A stretch of 37,064 bases of DNA from Oscillospiraceae bacterium (GCA_015068345.1 SVKS01000009.1:1-37064), one strand, 5' to 3'; positions 17,983 to 26,610 are shown, counted from the stretch's first letter. Notes: generated by a model from the letters alone, not told the origin. Numbers and translations are program-made.

Positions 17983-20175
17983 ATGCAGGAAATTCGCGGT
18001 GTCATATCCGATGTGGTCTATACCAACGAGCAAAATGGCTACAGCATTGTGGAAATCGAAACCGAAGGCAACCTCCCCATGGTGGTCACCGGTACCATAC
18101 CCTTTCCGGGTGTTGGCGAAACCATTGAAGCCAAGGGGAATTTTGTAAACCATGCGGTTTATGGACAACAATTTAAGGCAACTCAGATTGTTCGCTCCTA
18201 CCCCCAGGACATGAATTCCCTGTATCTCTTCCTGGCATCCGGCTCCTTCAAGGGCATCGGCCTTGCTACCGCCCGCCGTATCATCAACACCTTTGGTACC
18301 GAATCCATCCAGATTTTAGAGAACGAACCCCATCGTTTAGCAGAAATCAAGGGGATTACTCCCAAAAAAGCCCAGGAAATTGGCGAAGGCTTCCGAAAGC
18401 ACACCGCCCTACGGGCCCTCACCGAATTTTTGGCTACCAACGGTTTGGAACCGGCCCTTGCCATGGACCTGTATCGCCGGTATGGTCAGGATGCCCTTCC
18501 CAAAATCTTATCCAATCCCTACCTGCTGATTACCCTGGATCTTTCCCATAATTTCCGGGCTGTGGACGCTCTTGCCATGAAACAGGGACTCACCACCGCC
18601 GCCCCCCAGCGCATAGATTCTGCCCTGCTTTTCCTGCTTTCGGATGCGGGCGACAGTGGACACGTGGCCCTGCCCCGGGATCTTTTGGAATCCCGGGCCT
18701 CCTCCCTTTTGGGTCTTTCCCAGGAAGATGTTTCCATCGAGCTTTCCAATGCCATCTCGGTTTTCCTGATTATCGAAGATCAGGGACTTTGCTACCTGCC
18801 CGCCTTATACAAGGCCGAATGTCATGTGGCCGAGCGACTGGCCGCCCTTGCTAAGATCCATTTTAAGGTACCCAAAGGGCTCACCCGCCTGATTGAAGAA
18901 TCCGAAGAAAGCCTGTTGGTTCATTATTCCGAACAGCAAATCACTGCTTTGCGCACCGCCGCCGAATACGGTTTGATGGTACTCACCGGCGGTCCCGGTA
19001 CCGGAAAAACCACCTCCATCCGGGGCATTATCGCTCTTCTGGAGCATTTGGGTGCCGAAGTAGCCCTGGCCGCCCCCACCGGCCGGGCCGCCAAGCGCAT
19101 GAGCGAACTGTGTGACCGGGAAGCCAAAACCATTCATCGCCTGTTGGAGGTTACGGTGGATGGGTACGGCCAGTTGGTTTTTAACCGTAATGCCACCAAT
19201 CCCCTCCCCTTCGACGTGGTCATTCTGGACGAACTCTCTATGGTAGATTTGGAGCTCATGTCCTCCCTGCTGGCCGCCCTGAAGGAAAGCGCCAGACTGA
19301 TTCTTGTGGGAGATGCTGATCAGCTTCCCTCGGTTGGTGCAGGAAACGTTTTGGCTGACATCCTGCAAAGCGGGGTCGTCCACTCGGTCCACCTGAACGA
19401 GATTTTCCGCCAAGCCCATGAAAGCCTGATCGTGGTGGGTGCACACCAAGTCAACCAGGGAATGCTCCCTCCCCTGCGGGAAAAGAAGGGTGATCTTTTC
19501 TTCCTTGGCCGCCGTACCTCCCGGGAAATGTGCGAAACCATTGTGGATCTGGTCACCAACCGTTTGCCCAACCGGATGCAGATTCCGCCGGAGGATATTC
19601 AGGTGCTTCTCCCCAACCGTCGGGATGAGGGCGGCACCGAGATGCTCAACCCTATGCTACAAGCGGCGGTCAATCCCCCCTCCCAGCACAAACGAGAAGT
19701 CAAATCCTCCTTTTCCCTGTTTCGGGAAGGAGATCGGGTGATGCAAACCGCCAACAACTACGAGCTGGAGTGGAGAAAAAACGACTCCACCGAAATGGGA
19801 ACCGGCATTTTCAACGGAGATACCGGCATCATTCTTTCCATTGATAAGGAAGCCAATCAAATGGTAATTCGCTTCGATGAGCGCACCGCCATCTACACCT
19901 TCGATATGCTGGATCAATTGGAGTTATCCTATGCTACCACAGTCCACAAAGCCCAGGGAAGTGAATATCCGGTGGTCATTTTCGGTGCAACCCTGCTCCG
20001 ATCCCGTCTTTTGAACCGGAGCCTCTTTTATACAGCCATGACCAGAGCCAAAAATATGCTGATTTTAGTTGGCCGGGAGGATTCCATTGCCACCATGGTG
20101 GAAAACAGCCGTCGTCACGAGCGCTACGGGCTTTTATCCACCCGCCTGCAGAATGCTGCAAAAGATCTTCTTTGA
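17983..20175 (+). CDS. recD2: ATP-dependent RecD2-like DNA helicase
   Basis: RecD2 is a superfamily 1B 5'-3' helicase found in bacteria where RecBCD is absent, linked to DNA repair and replication fork handling. The 730-residue product has the N-terminal OB and helix-hairpin-helix part (GSFKGIGLATARRI near 87-100 and a second repeat near 123-136), Walker A GGPGTGKT (336-343), motif II DELS (416-419), and the UvrD_C_2 segment with HKAQGSE (655-661) and the FYTAMTRAK motif near the end. The start at 17983 has GGAAAGGAG 8 bases upstream; the longer frame from 17887 would begin upstream of the promoter. It is monocistronic, ending in a strong hairpin. Confidence 0.94.
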   Translation: MQEIRGVISDVVYTNEQNGYSIVEIETEGNLPMVVTGTIPFPGVGETIEAKGNFVNHAVYGQQFKATQIVRSYPQDMNSLYLFLASGSFKGIGLATARRIINTFGTESIQILENEPHRLAEIKGITPKKAQEIGEGFRKHTALRALTEFLATNGLEPALAMDLYRRYGQDALPKILSNPYLLITLDLSHNFRAVDALAMKQGLTTAAPQRIDSALLFLLSDAGDSGHVALPRDLLESRASSLLGLSQEDVSIELSNAISVFLIIEDQGLCYLPALYKAECHVAERLAALAKIHFKVPKGLTRLIEESEESLLVHYSEQQITALRTAAEYGLMVLTGGPGTGKTTSIRGIIALLEHLGAEVALAAPTGRAAKRMSELCDREAKTIHRLLEVTVDGYGQLVFNRNATNPLPFDVVILDELSMVDLELMSSLLAALKESARLILVGDADQLPSVGAGNVLADILQSGVVHSVHLNEIFRQAHESLIVVGAHQVNQGMLPPLREKKGDLFFLGRRTSREMCETIVDLVTNRLPNRMQIPPEDIQVLLPNRRDEGGTEMLNPMLQAAVNPPSQHKREVKSSFSLFREGDRVMQTANNYELEWRKNDSTEMGTGIFNGDTGIILSIDKEANQMVIRFDERTAIYTFDMLDQLELSYATTVHKAQGSEYPVVIFGATLLRSRLLNRSLFYTAMTRAKNMLILVGREDSIATMVENSRRHERYGLLSTRLQNAAKDLL

Positions 20176-20199
20176 AGGTCACTCACAATCACACAAATT

Positions 20200-20250
20200 G
20201 AAGGATCTTGTTGAATTTCTCTTGTTTCAACAAGATCCTTCCCTATTTTA
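20200..20250 (+). terminator. Rho-independent terminator of recD2
   Basis: A perfect 16-bp stem (20200-20215 with 20226-20241) and a T-rich tail, 24 bases past the stop. Confidence 0.92.
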
Positions 20251-20314
20251 TATATTTTTTGTTGCTCAATTTGTATCTTTTGGCATCACCTCTCAACATG
20301 CTTAAAATTTCCTC

Positions 20315-20344
20315 TTGACAAACGTTTGTTTATTATGGTATGAT
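20315..20344 (+). promoter_or_regulatory. Promoter of dinB
   Basis: A perfect TTGACA, 18-base spacer and TATGAT with the TGG extension. A LexA-like operator overlaps the -35 and spacer. Confidence 0.88.
20319..20332 (+). promoter_or_regulatory. LexA-like SOS box 1
   Basis: CAAAC-GTTT-GTTTA has the AAC-N4-GTT core of the Gram-positive LexA box (consensus CGAAC-N4-GTTYG). It overlaps the -35 and spacer of the dinB promoter, where a repressor would block RNA polymerase. The assignment is from pattern and gene content. Confidence 0.7.
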
Positions 20345-20356
20345 ATCACCAGAATC

Positions 20357-20370
20357 CAAACATTTGTTTT
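20357..20370 (+). promoter_or_regulatory. LexA-like SOS box 2
   Basis: CAAAC-ATTT-GTTTT, a near copy of box 1, lies 38 bases downstream in the transcribed leader before the dinB start. Two copies would allow cooperative repression. Confidence 0.6.
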
Positions 20371-20384
20371 GCGTGGTGATTTAC

Positions 20385-21623
20385 TTGCAGCCTGTCATCC
20401 TGCATTCCGATTTGAACTCCTTTTATGCGTCGGTGGAATGCGCATTGCGTCCCGAGCTTCGGGACAAGCCTGTAGCCGTTTGCGGCTCCATTGAAGCCAG
20501 ACACGGTATCATCCTGGCCAAAAACCCTCTTGCGAAGTGTTATGGTATCAAAACCGGACTGGCTGTTTGGGAAGCGCGCAGACTATGCCCTGATCTGGTC
20601 ACCGTGGAAGCCCGGCACGAAATCTATCTGCGCTATGCCCGACGGGTTCGGTCGATTTACACCCGTTTCACCCCCTGGGTAGAACCATTCGGGTTGGACG
20701 AAGCCTGGCTGGACGTAACCGGAGAGGATGGCAAAACCATCGCCGACCGGATCCGCCGAACCATTTACGAAGAATGCGGCATCACCGCCTCCATTGGTGT
20801 CGCCGACAACAAAATCTACGCCAAGCTTGGGTCCGACTATAAAAAGCCGGATGCCACCACCGTATTTCTGGGGGAGGCCATTCCCAAGGTGGTGTACAAA
20901 TTGCCGGTTTCTGACCTGTTGTTTTGCGGCAACGCCGCCACCCGCCGTCTCCACAGCTATCGCATTGAAACCATCGGAGACCTTGCCAGAGCCGACCCGA
21001 TTTTTCTTCACTCCATTCTGGGAAAGACAGGGGTTACCCTGGGGCAATACGCAAAAGGCGTGGGATTGGGGCCGGTTCGCAAATTCGGTGATGAAGAATC
21101 CATTAAAAGTATTGGCCACAGCACCACCCTCCCCCGGGATATCACCACCGACGAGGATGCCCGGGCTGTCATCGCCCTGCTTTCCGATGCAGTGGGAACC
21201 CGTCTTCGTTCCCATCAATTGTGCGGTCGAACGGTCAGCCTGTACCTGCGATACAGCGACCTTTCCCACTTTGAACGGCAGACTACCCTGCCAACCCCCA
21301 CCAATCTCTCCCTGGAAATCCGGGATGCGGCCTTCCGTCTACTCTCTCCCATGGAAGTAGTCGTATCCCGGGGATTGGGGCTTCGCTCGGTGGGTGTACG
21401 TCTTTCGGAGTTGGTTCCGGAGAACGAGGAATACCAGCTCACCTTAACCGGTCAGCCCTACCTTCGGGAGAAGCGTATCACTCTGGATCGCACCATGGAC
21501 GATCTGCGGCGCCGGTTCGGCTACCTTTCCCTGCGACGGGCTTCCATGCTTCGGGATCCCAGCCTGACCGGACTTGATTTTTCCAAGGATGCGGCGTCTC
21601 CGCCGGATCCCCACCTGACTTAG
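20385..21623 (+). CDS. dinB: Y-family DNA polymerase IV (DinB)
   Basis: This is an error-prone translesion polymerase. The 412-residue product begins with the catalytic segment HSDLNSFYASVE (Asp9), has GLDEAWLDVT with the acidic pair Asp105-Glu106, the SIGVADNKIYAKLGSDYKKP thumb/palm segment and a C-terminal little-finger domain. The start is not certain: the ATG at 20340 lies inside the promoter -10 and cannot be used; TTG at 20385, with a weak GGTGAT site just before it, gives a normal DinB N-terminus; GTG at 20373 or 20376 is possible. It is followed at 9 bases by a small gene and an XRE regulator. The two LexA-like boxes make SOS induction likely. Confidence 0.92.
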   Translation: MQPVILHSDLNSFYASVECALRPELRDKPVAVCGSIEARHGIILAKNPLAKCYGIKTGLAVWEARRLCPDLVTVEARHEIYLRYARRVRSIYTRFTPWVEPFGLDEAWLDVTGEDGKTIADRIRRTIYEECGITASIGVADNKIYAKLGSDYKKPDATTVFLGEAIPKVVYKLPVSDLLFCGNAATRRLHSYRIETIGDLARADPIFLHSILGKTGVTLGQYAKGVGLGPVRKFGDEESIKSIGHSTTLPRDITTDEDARAVIALLSDAVGTRLRSHQLCGRTVSLYLRYSDLSHFERQTTLPTPTNLSLEIRDAAFRLLSPMEVVVSRGLGLRSVGVRLSELVPENEEYQLTLTGQPYLREKRITLDRTMDDLRRRFGYLSLRRASMLRDPSLTGLDFSKDAASPPDPHLT

Positions 21624-21632
21624 GAGGGTCAA

Positions 21633-21920
21633 ATGCTTAACGAATACGATTTGATTAAAACCTTCGTGGCCGTCACCGCCGCCTATGATCCGGACGGCAA
21701 TCTCCGTCCTCTGGCGATTCACTGGCGGGACGGAACCACCTTCACCGTGGACAAGGTAGTGGAGACACGTCCTGCCGCCAGTTTGAAGGTAGGCGGATGC
21801 GGAACATTATTTTCATGTCGGATCAGAAATAAGATCACCCACCTTTTCTTCGAAAACGGACGCTGGTTTGTGGAAGAAAAAGTACCCCGTATTGCTGAAA
21901 GGAAGGACCTGATTGTTTAA
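21633..21920 (+). CDS. Small conserved-looking protein downstream of dinB, function unknown
   Basis: The 95-residue product (MLNEYDLIKTFVAVTAAYD...) is rich in beta strands and contains the pairs RPLAIHW, KVVETRPAASL and HLFFENGRWFVEE. I recall similar short proteins beside dinB or other repair genes in Firmicutes, but cannot name a domain. AGGAGG overlaps the end of dinB and lies about 6 bases before the ATG. The last 8 bases overlap the following regulator gene. Position and spacing put it in the dinB transcript, so it is probably SOS-induced. No signal peptide or membrane helix is seen, so it should be cytoplasmic. Confidence 0.75.
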   Translation: MLNEYDLIKTFVAVTAAYDPDGNLRPLAIHWRDGTTFTVDKVVETRPAASLKVGGCGTLFSCRIRNKITHLFFENGRWFVEEKVPRIAERKDLIV

Positions 21921-22314
21921 TTCCTACCGCATGAAACAGGCCCGTCTGGCCCAGTCCATGACCCAAAAAGAACTTGGCCTTTTGGTTGGTCTGACCGCAT
22001 CGGGTGTTGGTATGTACGAGCAAAACCGACGTCTGCCCGACGCTGACACCACCACCAAAATCGCCTGGGCTCTGGGGGTCAGCCTGGATTGGTTGTGCGG
22101 CAACAGCGACGATGCCGTAAGCGACAATCAACCCGATTCACTGGAAGCTCTTTTGCAGGATTGCTGCCTTCGCATTCTGGACCAGCAGCGGCCCTTAACC
22201 TATCGAGGACTCCTGTTGAGCATGGATCATCGTATGATGGCCGCCGCCTTAATTCACAATAATCTTTTCCGCCATCTGCAAAGACAACTCCCGCAAAAGA
22301 CAGACCGGGCATGA
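21913..22314 (+). CDS. XRE-family HTH regulator
   Basis: The 133-residue product has a Cro/C1-type helix-turn-helix at about residues 5-63 (MTQKELGLLVGLT, then SGVGMYEQNRRLP), followed by a ~70-residue helical C-terminal part. The start is TTG at 21913, supported by AAAGGAAGG about 6 bases upstream and an 8-base overlap with the preceding gene; an ATG at 21931 has no ribosome binding site. The C-terminal part matches no domain I recognise. As a member of the dinB transcript it may control its own cluster or other damage-response genes. Target and ligand are unknown. Confidence 0.85.
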   Translation: MFNSYRMKQARLAQSMTQKELGLLVGLTASGVGMYEQNRRLPDADTTTKIAWALGVSLDWLCGNSDDAVSDNQPDSLEALLQDCCLRILDQQRPLTYRGLLLSMDHRMMAAALIHNNLFRHLQRQLPQKTDRA

Positions 22315-22348
22315 TATTGCCAATCTGTACATATATTGGAGGGAAGTT

Positions 22349-22408
22349 TTGAAAACGGCGGTGATGGACCCATGGCAAAATCTTACCCTTCCCGGGAGGA
22401 ATTACTGA
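22349..22408 (+). CDS. Possible 19-residue leader peptide before the Ca2+ ATPase
   Basis: TTG at 22349 has GGAGGG 5 bases upstream, the best ribosome binding site in this stretch, and opens a frame that stops with TGA at 22406-22408, 36 bases inside the ATPase gene in another frame. It may be a translated leader that couples to the ATPase start at 22372, which itself has only a weak site. The evidence is only the site and frame; it could equally be unused. Confidence 0.35.
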   Translation: MKTAVMDPWQNLTLPGRNY

Positions 22409-24846
22409 AAGCCCACCACAGCAGTCAATCAAATGGGCTTTCGGTTTCGGAAGCTCGGCGGCGGCTGATGATGGGCAAAAATACATTGGAACAGGTCAAG
22501 AAAAAATCCTTACTGCTTCTATTTTTCAGTCAGTTTTCCGATTTTATGGTGCTCATTTTAATGGGTGCGGCGGTCATCTCCTTCCTTTTAGCATTGTTTG
22601 GATCGGGCGATTACGTGGACCCCGTTATGATCCTGATCATTGTAATATTCAACGCTCTCATCGGTACCATTCAGGAACGTCGGGCAGAGGCTGCCCTGGA
22701 AGCTTTGAAAAGGCTTCGGGCTCCCCGATCCACCGTCATACGGGGAGGGCGATCCCTTTCCGTTTATACCGAAGATCTGGTTCCCGGGGACGTGGTACGC
22801 CTGTCCACCGGCGATATTGTCCCCGCAGACGGAATCCTTTTGGATGGTACCGGTTTGCAAACCGACGAATCCCTCCTGACCGGAGAAAGCCGCCCGGTGG
22901 AGAAAAAGCCGGTTTCCGGGGAGGAATACTTGCTTTTTTCCGCCACGGCTATCCTGGCAGGCCATGGGACCATGCTGGTGACCGCCACCGGCATGCACAC
23001 CGAAGTCGGTAAAATTGCCGGCATGCTGAAAGAAAATACCGCTCCCGAAACGCCCCTGCAGCAAAAACTTGCACGGGTCAGTCTGTTTCTGGGAATCGGG
23101 GCAATTTTCGTATGCATTGCCGTTTTCCTTCTAGGGCTTTATCGTTCTCTGCCGCCCGGAGAAATTTTTATTACCTCGGTATCCCTGGCAGTGGCCGCCA
23201 TTCCGGAGGGTCTTCCTGCCATTGTAACCGTTATGCTGGCCCTTGGTGTTCGGCGCATGGCCGCCAAGCACAGCATCGTCCGCCGCCTGCCTGCAGTGGA
23301 AACCTTGGGTTCGGTGGATGTGATCTGTACCGACAAAACCGGCACCCTGACGCAAAACAATATGCGGGTGGTAAAGCTTTTCGGGGACGAACTTCCCCTT
23401 CTGTCAGCCGCCCTTTTGGCATCCAACCAAACCGATCAAACCGAACGGGCCATTTTTGCCCGAGCAGCAGACTACAAACTTTCCCTCCCTGATCTGCAGG
23501 AGATCTATCCCCGGATATCAGAAATCCCCTTTTCTTCCGACCGCAAACGCATGACGGTTGTGGTTCGCCACTCCAGTGGTTATCGTGTCATTATGAAGGG
23601 TGGTGCCGAAGTGGTTCTGTCACACACCCCCTCCCCTGCCATGCAATCCGAAGCCGCATCCCTGGCAAAACAAGGGCTTCGTGTATTGGCTGTGGCCGCC
23701 TACGACACCACTGTTCTACCCCAGGATCCTGAGTCCGGTCCCTTCCGGCCGCTGGGTCTTATCAGCATTCAGGATCCCCTGCGTCCCGAGGCCAGGGATG
23801 CAGTTTTGACCTGCCGGGCAGCCGGAATCCACACCGTCATGATCACCGGGGACCACCGGGACACCGCCTCCGCCATCGCTCGGGATGCAGGAATTCTTCA
23901 ACCCGGGGATATCATCATGACCGGTAAGGAATTGGATCAACTTTCGGAGGAATCTTTGCTTACCTCCCTGCCCAAAATCACGGTTTTTGCCAGGGTAACC
24001 CCTTCTCACAAGCTTCGGATCGTCAAAGCCTTCCGCTCCCTGGGCAAGGTGGTCTGTATGACCGGGGATGGGGTCAACGATGCCCCCGCCCTGAAGGCCG
24101 CCGATATCGGTCTGGCTATGGGTGCCGGCGGCACCGAAGTAGCCCGGGAAGCTTCCGACATGGTTCTGACCGATTCCAACTTTTCCACCATCGTGGATGC
24201 GGTGCGGGAAGGGCGGGGCATTTTCCAAAACATTCGTCGGGCTCTGCACTTTCTGCTTTCCTCCAATATTGGGGAGATTCTGACCATTTTCGGAGCCCTT
24301 CTGCTTTCGGCACCGCCTCCCCTGTCTCCCATTCAGCTTTTGTGGATCAATCTGGTCACCGACTCTCTGCCCGCCCTGGCTTTGGGTTTTGAACCGCCTG
24401 ACCGTCATATCATGGAAGAGGGACCGGTGAAAAAGAATGCTCTCTTCGGAGGAGGACTCCCCTTCCAAATTGTTACGGAAGGAATCATGATCGGCCTTCT
24501 CTCACTTTCCGCCTACTTCCTTGGCTGTTTGCATTTTGGCGGAAAGGCCGCCGGAATGACCCTTTGTTTTGGCACCCTGAGTCTTTCCCAGCTGATCCAC
24601 GCCTTCAATATGCGCAGCGACCGTTCCCTCTTCTCCCTTTCTCCCCTATCCAATCGCAAGCTTCTTTTTGCTTTTGCTCTTTCCGTCCTTCTGCAACTGG
24701 GCGTTATGCTGATTCCCGGCCTGCAGAACTTGTTTGCGGTGGTTCCTCTTCCCGTTTCCGGTTGGGGTATTTTACTTCTTTTCGCTCTCTTTCCCCTGGT
24801 TTTCGGGGAGCTTTACAAACTCATCATGCGTCCCGGGCGCCCATGA
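22372..24846 (+). CDS. P-type Ca2+ ATPase (P2A, SERCA type)
   Basis: The 824-residue membrane pump should export Ca2+ from the cytoplasm using ATP. It has actuator motifs (GDIVPADG, LTGES), phosphorylation site DKTGTLTQN (Asp321), hinge MTGDGVNDAPALKAADIG, and about ten hydrophobic segments. Calcium-site residues match SERCA: AIPEGLP in M4 (Glu), SSNIGE in M5 (Asn and Glu) and NLVTD in M6 (Asn, Thr, Asp); in M8 the SERCA Glu908 position looks changed to Gln or Ser (SLSQL). The start is uncertain: ATG at 22372 gives a normal N-terminus but has a weak site, while an in-frame TTG at 22336 would contain the GGAGGG itself. It may be read through from the dinB cluster. Its last 23 bases overlap the convergent peptidase gene. 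Confidence 0.92.
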   Translation: MAKSYPSREELLKAHHSSQSNGLSVSEARRRLMMGKNTLEQVKKKSLLLLFFSQFSDFMVLILMGAAVISFLLALFGSGDYVDPVMILIIVIFNALIGTIQERRAEAALEALKRLRAPRSTVIRGGRSLSVYTEDLVPGDVVRLSTGDIVPADGILLDGTGLQTDESLLTGESRPVEKKPVSGEEYLLFSATAILAGHGTMLVTATGMHTEVGKIAGMLKENTAPETPLQQKLARVSLFLGIGAIFVCIAVFLLGLYRSLPPGEIFITSVSLAVAAIPEGLPAIVTVMLALGVRRMAAKHSIVRRLPAVETLGSVDVICTDKTGTLTQNNMRVVKLFGDELPLLSAALLASNQTDQTERAIFARAADYKLSLPDLQEIYPRISEIPFSSDRKRMTVVVRHSSGYRVIMKGGAEVVLSHTPSPAMQSEAASLAKQGLRVLAVAAYDTTVLPQDPESGPFRPLGLISIQDPLRPEARDAVLTCRAAGIHTVMITGDHRDTASAIARDAGILQPGDIIMTGKELDQLSEESLLTSLPKITVFARVTPSHKLRIVKAFRSLGKVVCMTGDGVNDAPALKAADIGLAMGAGGTEVAREASDMVLTDSNFSTIVDAVREGRGIFQNIRRALHFLLSSNIGEILTIFGALLLSAPPPLSPIQLLWINLVTDSLPALALGFEPPDRHIMEEGPVKKNALFGGGLPFQIVTEGIMIGLLSLSAYFLGCLHFGGKAAGMTLCFGTLSLSQLIHAFNMRSDRSLFSLSPLSNRKLLFAFALSVLLQLGVMLIPGLQNLFAVVPLPVSGWGILLLFALFPLVFGELYKLIMRPGRP

Positions 24847-26131
24847 AATAGGCCATAGCGGGTTTATTCACCTCATAAATAGCCGGAAAATCACCCAGTG
24901 GCAGAGGATTTTGCCCCATTCCCGCTTCCATGGTATAGCCCGGTCGATTCCAGGTTTGAATAAACCAATCCTTGTATCCTGCGTTAGCGCTGACAGCGGG
25001 AGTTTCCTCCAATGGATAACCGGTGATGGAGGAAAGGCCCTCCCCAATCCGACGGGCCCCCTCCGGTTCCCGATCTCCGAACTGCCAATAGATCACGTTC
25101 CCCTGGGTATGATAGGCCATAACCCGGGCAAAATCTTCCCGTCGGGTCAGTTCGGCAAGACTTCTTGCTTCCGGAGCCTCCAATGGCGAGAAGCCCACGA
25201 AATCCCGGGGCGCCGGAGAACGAAATCCCTGGTTATATTTGATGGCTCTTGCCCGTTCCCATCCGGCCGGAAACTGCAGGTTCAGGTCGATCCCCTGAAT
25301 GTTGGCCTTCCATCCATTTGGGAAAGGTATCCCTGGGTAGGATACTGCGATACGGCGTGCCATCAGGAATCCACGTCCTTCCCGCAGGGCACCGGTCACC
25401 AAATCCACCCCATCCGGATTCTGCAAAGGTGTCACCACCAGCCGACATTCCCGATAGAGTTCCCTTGCCCGCACACCGGCAAATTCCCCGTCACAAGCCA
25501 GTGCCGTTGCATACTCCTCCAGGTATTTCAGTACCAAAAGGGAGGTAATCCATTCGTTAGCGTGGATAGCCGCCCCAATATGTACCTTTCTCTTTCCGAT
25601 GCCCAGTGAAAGGGTATAGAGTGGTTTGCCTTGGACGCTCTTTCCGTATTCCCCCTTTTCAAGGAAGGGATACCGGGCCGCAAGTCCGCAGGCGATAGTG
25701 CTGACGAACCAGGAGCTTACCGGCACCCGCTCATCCACCAAAGGGAATTCCAGGGGTATCACCAATTCCCCACCCACCGGCAGGTTTTCCTCATTGTACG
25801 CCGGGTTTGCGGTTTGAATGGCTTCCACCCTGGTGCCATACTCCTCCGCCAGGGCTCCATATGTGTCCCCCGATTCGATCCTCTTCACAACAAAGCCCAT
25901 TAGCCAGGGCGCCAGCCTTCCCCAACTTTCGGTTCCGGCGATTCCATCAGCCCCAATCCCTTCCGCCCGTTGAAATGCCAGCAAGGCTTCACGAGTTTGG
26001 TTCCCAAATATGCCATCCAAAGCTCCCTGATAATACCCCGCCCGGGAAAGCCCCAGTTGTAAGAGTGACACATCGGACCCTCGGGATCCGAATCGAATGG
26101 TTTCCGGCATAGCATTCATCCTTTCTTCCAT
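24824..26131 (-). CDS. M14-family peptidoglycan endopeptidase with PG-binding and LysM domains
   Basis: The ~435-residue product has an N-terminal PG_binding_1 domain (about 10-75), a LysM domain (about 80-128) and a C-terminal zinc carboxypeptidase domain of the M14 family: HANEW (His190 and Glu193) gives two zinc ligands, the later YHTQG supplies a His, and YTMEAGMG carries the catalytic Glu. This layout fits gamma-D-glutamyl-L-diamino acid endopeptidase I of Lysinibacillus, which cuts stem peptides. No signal peptide is visible. Starts at 26146, 26131 and 26110 are all possible; 26131 is given because AAGGG lies 7 bases upstream. It overlaps the Ca2+ ATPase gene tail-to-tail by 23 bases, with no terminator between them. 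Confidence 0.88.
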   Translation of the reverse strand: MEERMNAMPETIRFGSRGSDVSLLQLGLSRAGYYQGALDGIFGNQTREALLAFQRAEGIGADGIAGTESWGRLAPWLMGFVVKRIESGDTYGALAEEYGTRVEAIQTANPAYNEENLPVGGELVIPLEFPLVDERVPVSSWFVSTIACGLAARYPFLEKGEYGKSVQGKPLYTLSLGIGKRKVHIGAAIHANEWITSLLVLKYLEEYATALACDGEFAGVRARELYRECRLVVTPLQNPDGVDLVTGALREGRGFLMARRIAVSYPGIPFPNGWKANIQGIDLNLQFPAGWERARAIKYNQGFRSPAPRDFVGFSPLEAPEARSLAELTRREDFARVMAYHTQGNVIYWQFGDREPEGARRIGEGLSSITGYPLEETPAVSANAGYKDWFIQTWNRPGYTMEAGMGQNPLPLGDFPAIYEVNKPAMAYFMGARDA

Positions 26132-26175
26132 GTTCCTTCCCTTCATCCTATGCCGAAGTCCTTCAAAGGGTGCAG

Positions 26176-26204
26176 AAAAGGCCCGCCTTACCGGCGGGCC
26201 TTTT
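26176..26204. terminator. Rho-independent terminator after the VOC protein gene
   Basis: A 12-bp stem (26176-26187 with 26193-26204), GC-rich, with T and A runs at both ends. It follows the minus-strand MBL-VOC pair and separates it from the M14 peptidase. Confidence 0.88.
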
Positions 26205-26219
26205 CATACGTTCGGTTAT

Positions 26220-26594
26220 TTACTTTCTTGGCGGAAGCACTTCCATCCAGTAATCATCGGGGTCATTGATGAAATAGATGCCCATGGACTCATTTTCAAA
26301 GCAAACACAACCCATTTCCTTGTGTTTTTTCAGAGCCGCATCGAAATCGTCCACGGTAAAGGCCAGGTGGAATTCATTATCCCCCAGGTCGTAGTGGTCC
26401 TTTTCCCAATCCCGAAGCCAGGTCAACTCCAGGCAATGCTTGCTTTCCCCATCTCCCAGGTAGACGATGTGGAAGCTGCCGTCTTCGGCAACGATGTCCC
26501 GTACCGGTTCCAGGCCCAGGGCTTCCTTATAGAAAGCCAGGGATTTTTCCAGGTTGGTGACGTTGATATTATTATGATCAAAACGGAATACCAT
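26220..26594 (-). CDS. VOC-family (glyoxalase I-like) metalloprotein
   Basis: The 124-residue product has two beta-alpha-beta-beta-beta repeats of the vicinal oxygen chelate fold. Metal-ligand positions match glyoxalase I: His7 (FDHNNI), Glu56 (CLELTW), His76 (FHLAF) and Glu118 (WMEVLP). Glyoxalase I detoxifies methylglyoxal as its hemithioacetal; other VOC enzymes epimerise or open rings, so the substrate is a guess, but the full ligand set argues for lactoylglutathione lyase-like activity. It starts 16 bases after the MBL-fold gene on the same strand, with AGAAGG-like sequence before the ATG, so the two form one transcript. Confidence 0.85.
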   Translation of the reverse strand: MVFRFDHNNINVTNLEKSLAFYKEALGLEPVRDIVAEDGSFHIVYLGDGESKHCLELTWLRDWEKDHYDLGDNEFHLAFTVDDFDAALKKHKEMGCVCFENESMGIYFINDPDDYWMEVLPPRK

Positions 26595-26610
26595 ATTTCT
26601 TCTCCTTTTC

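Noticed and set aside
17848-18171. N-terminal extension of ComF
   Set aside because: The extra 108 codons are antisense to the recD2 start and promoter, and the start at 17847 has a good ribosome binding site.
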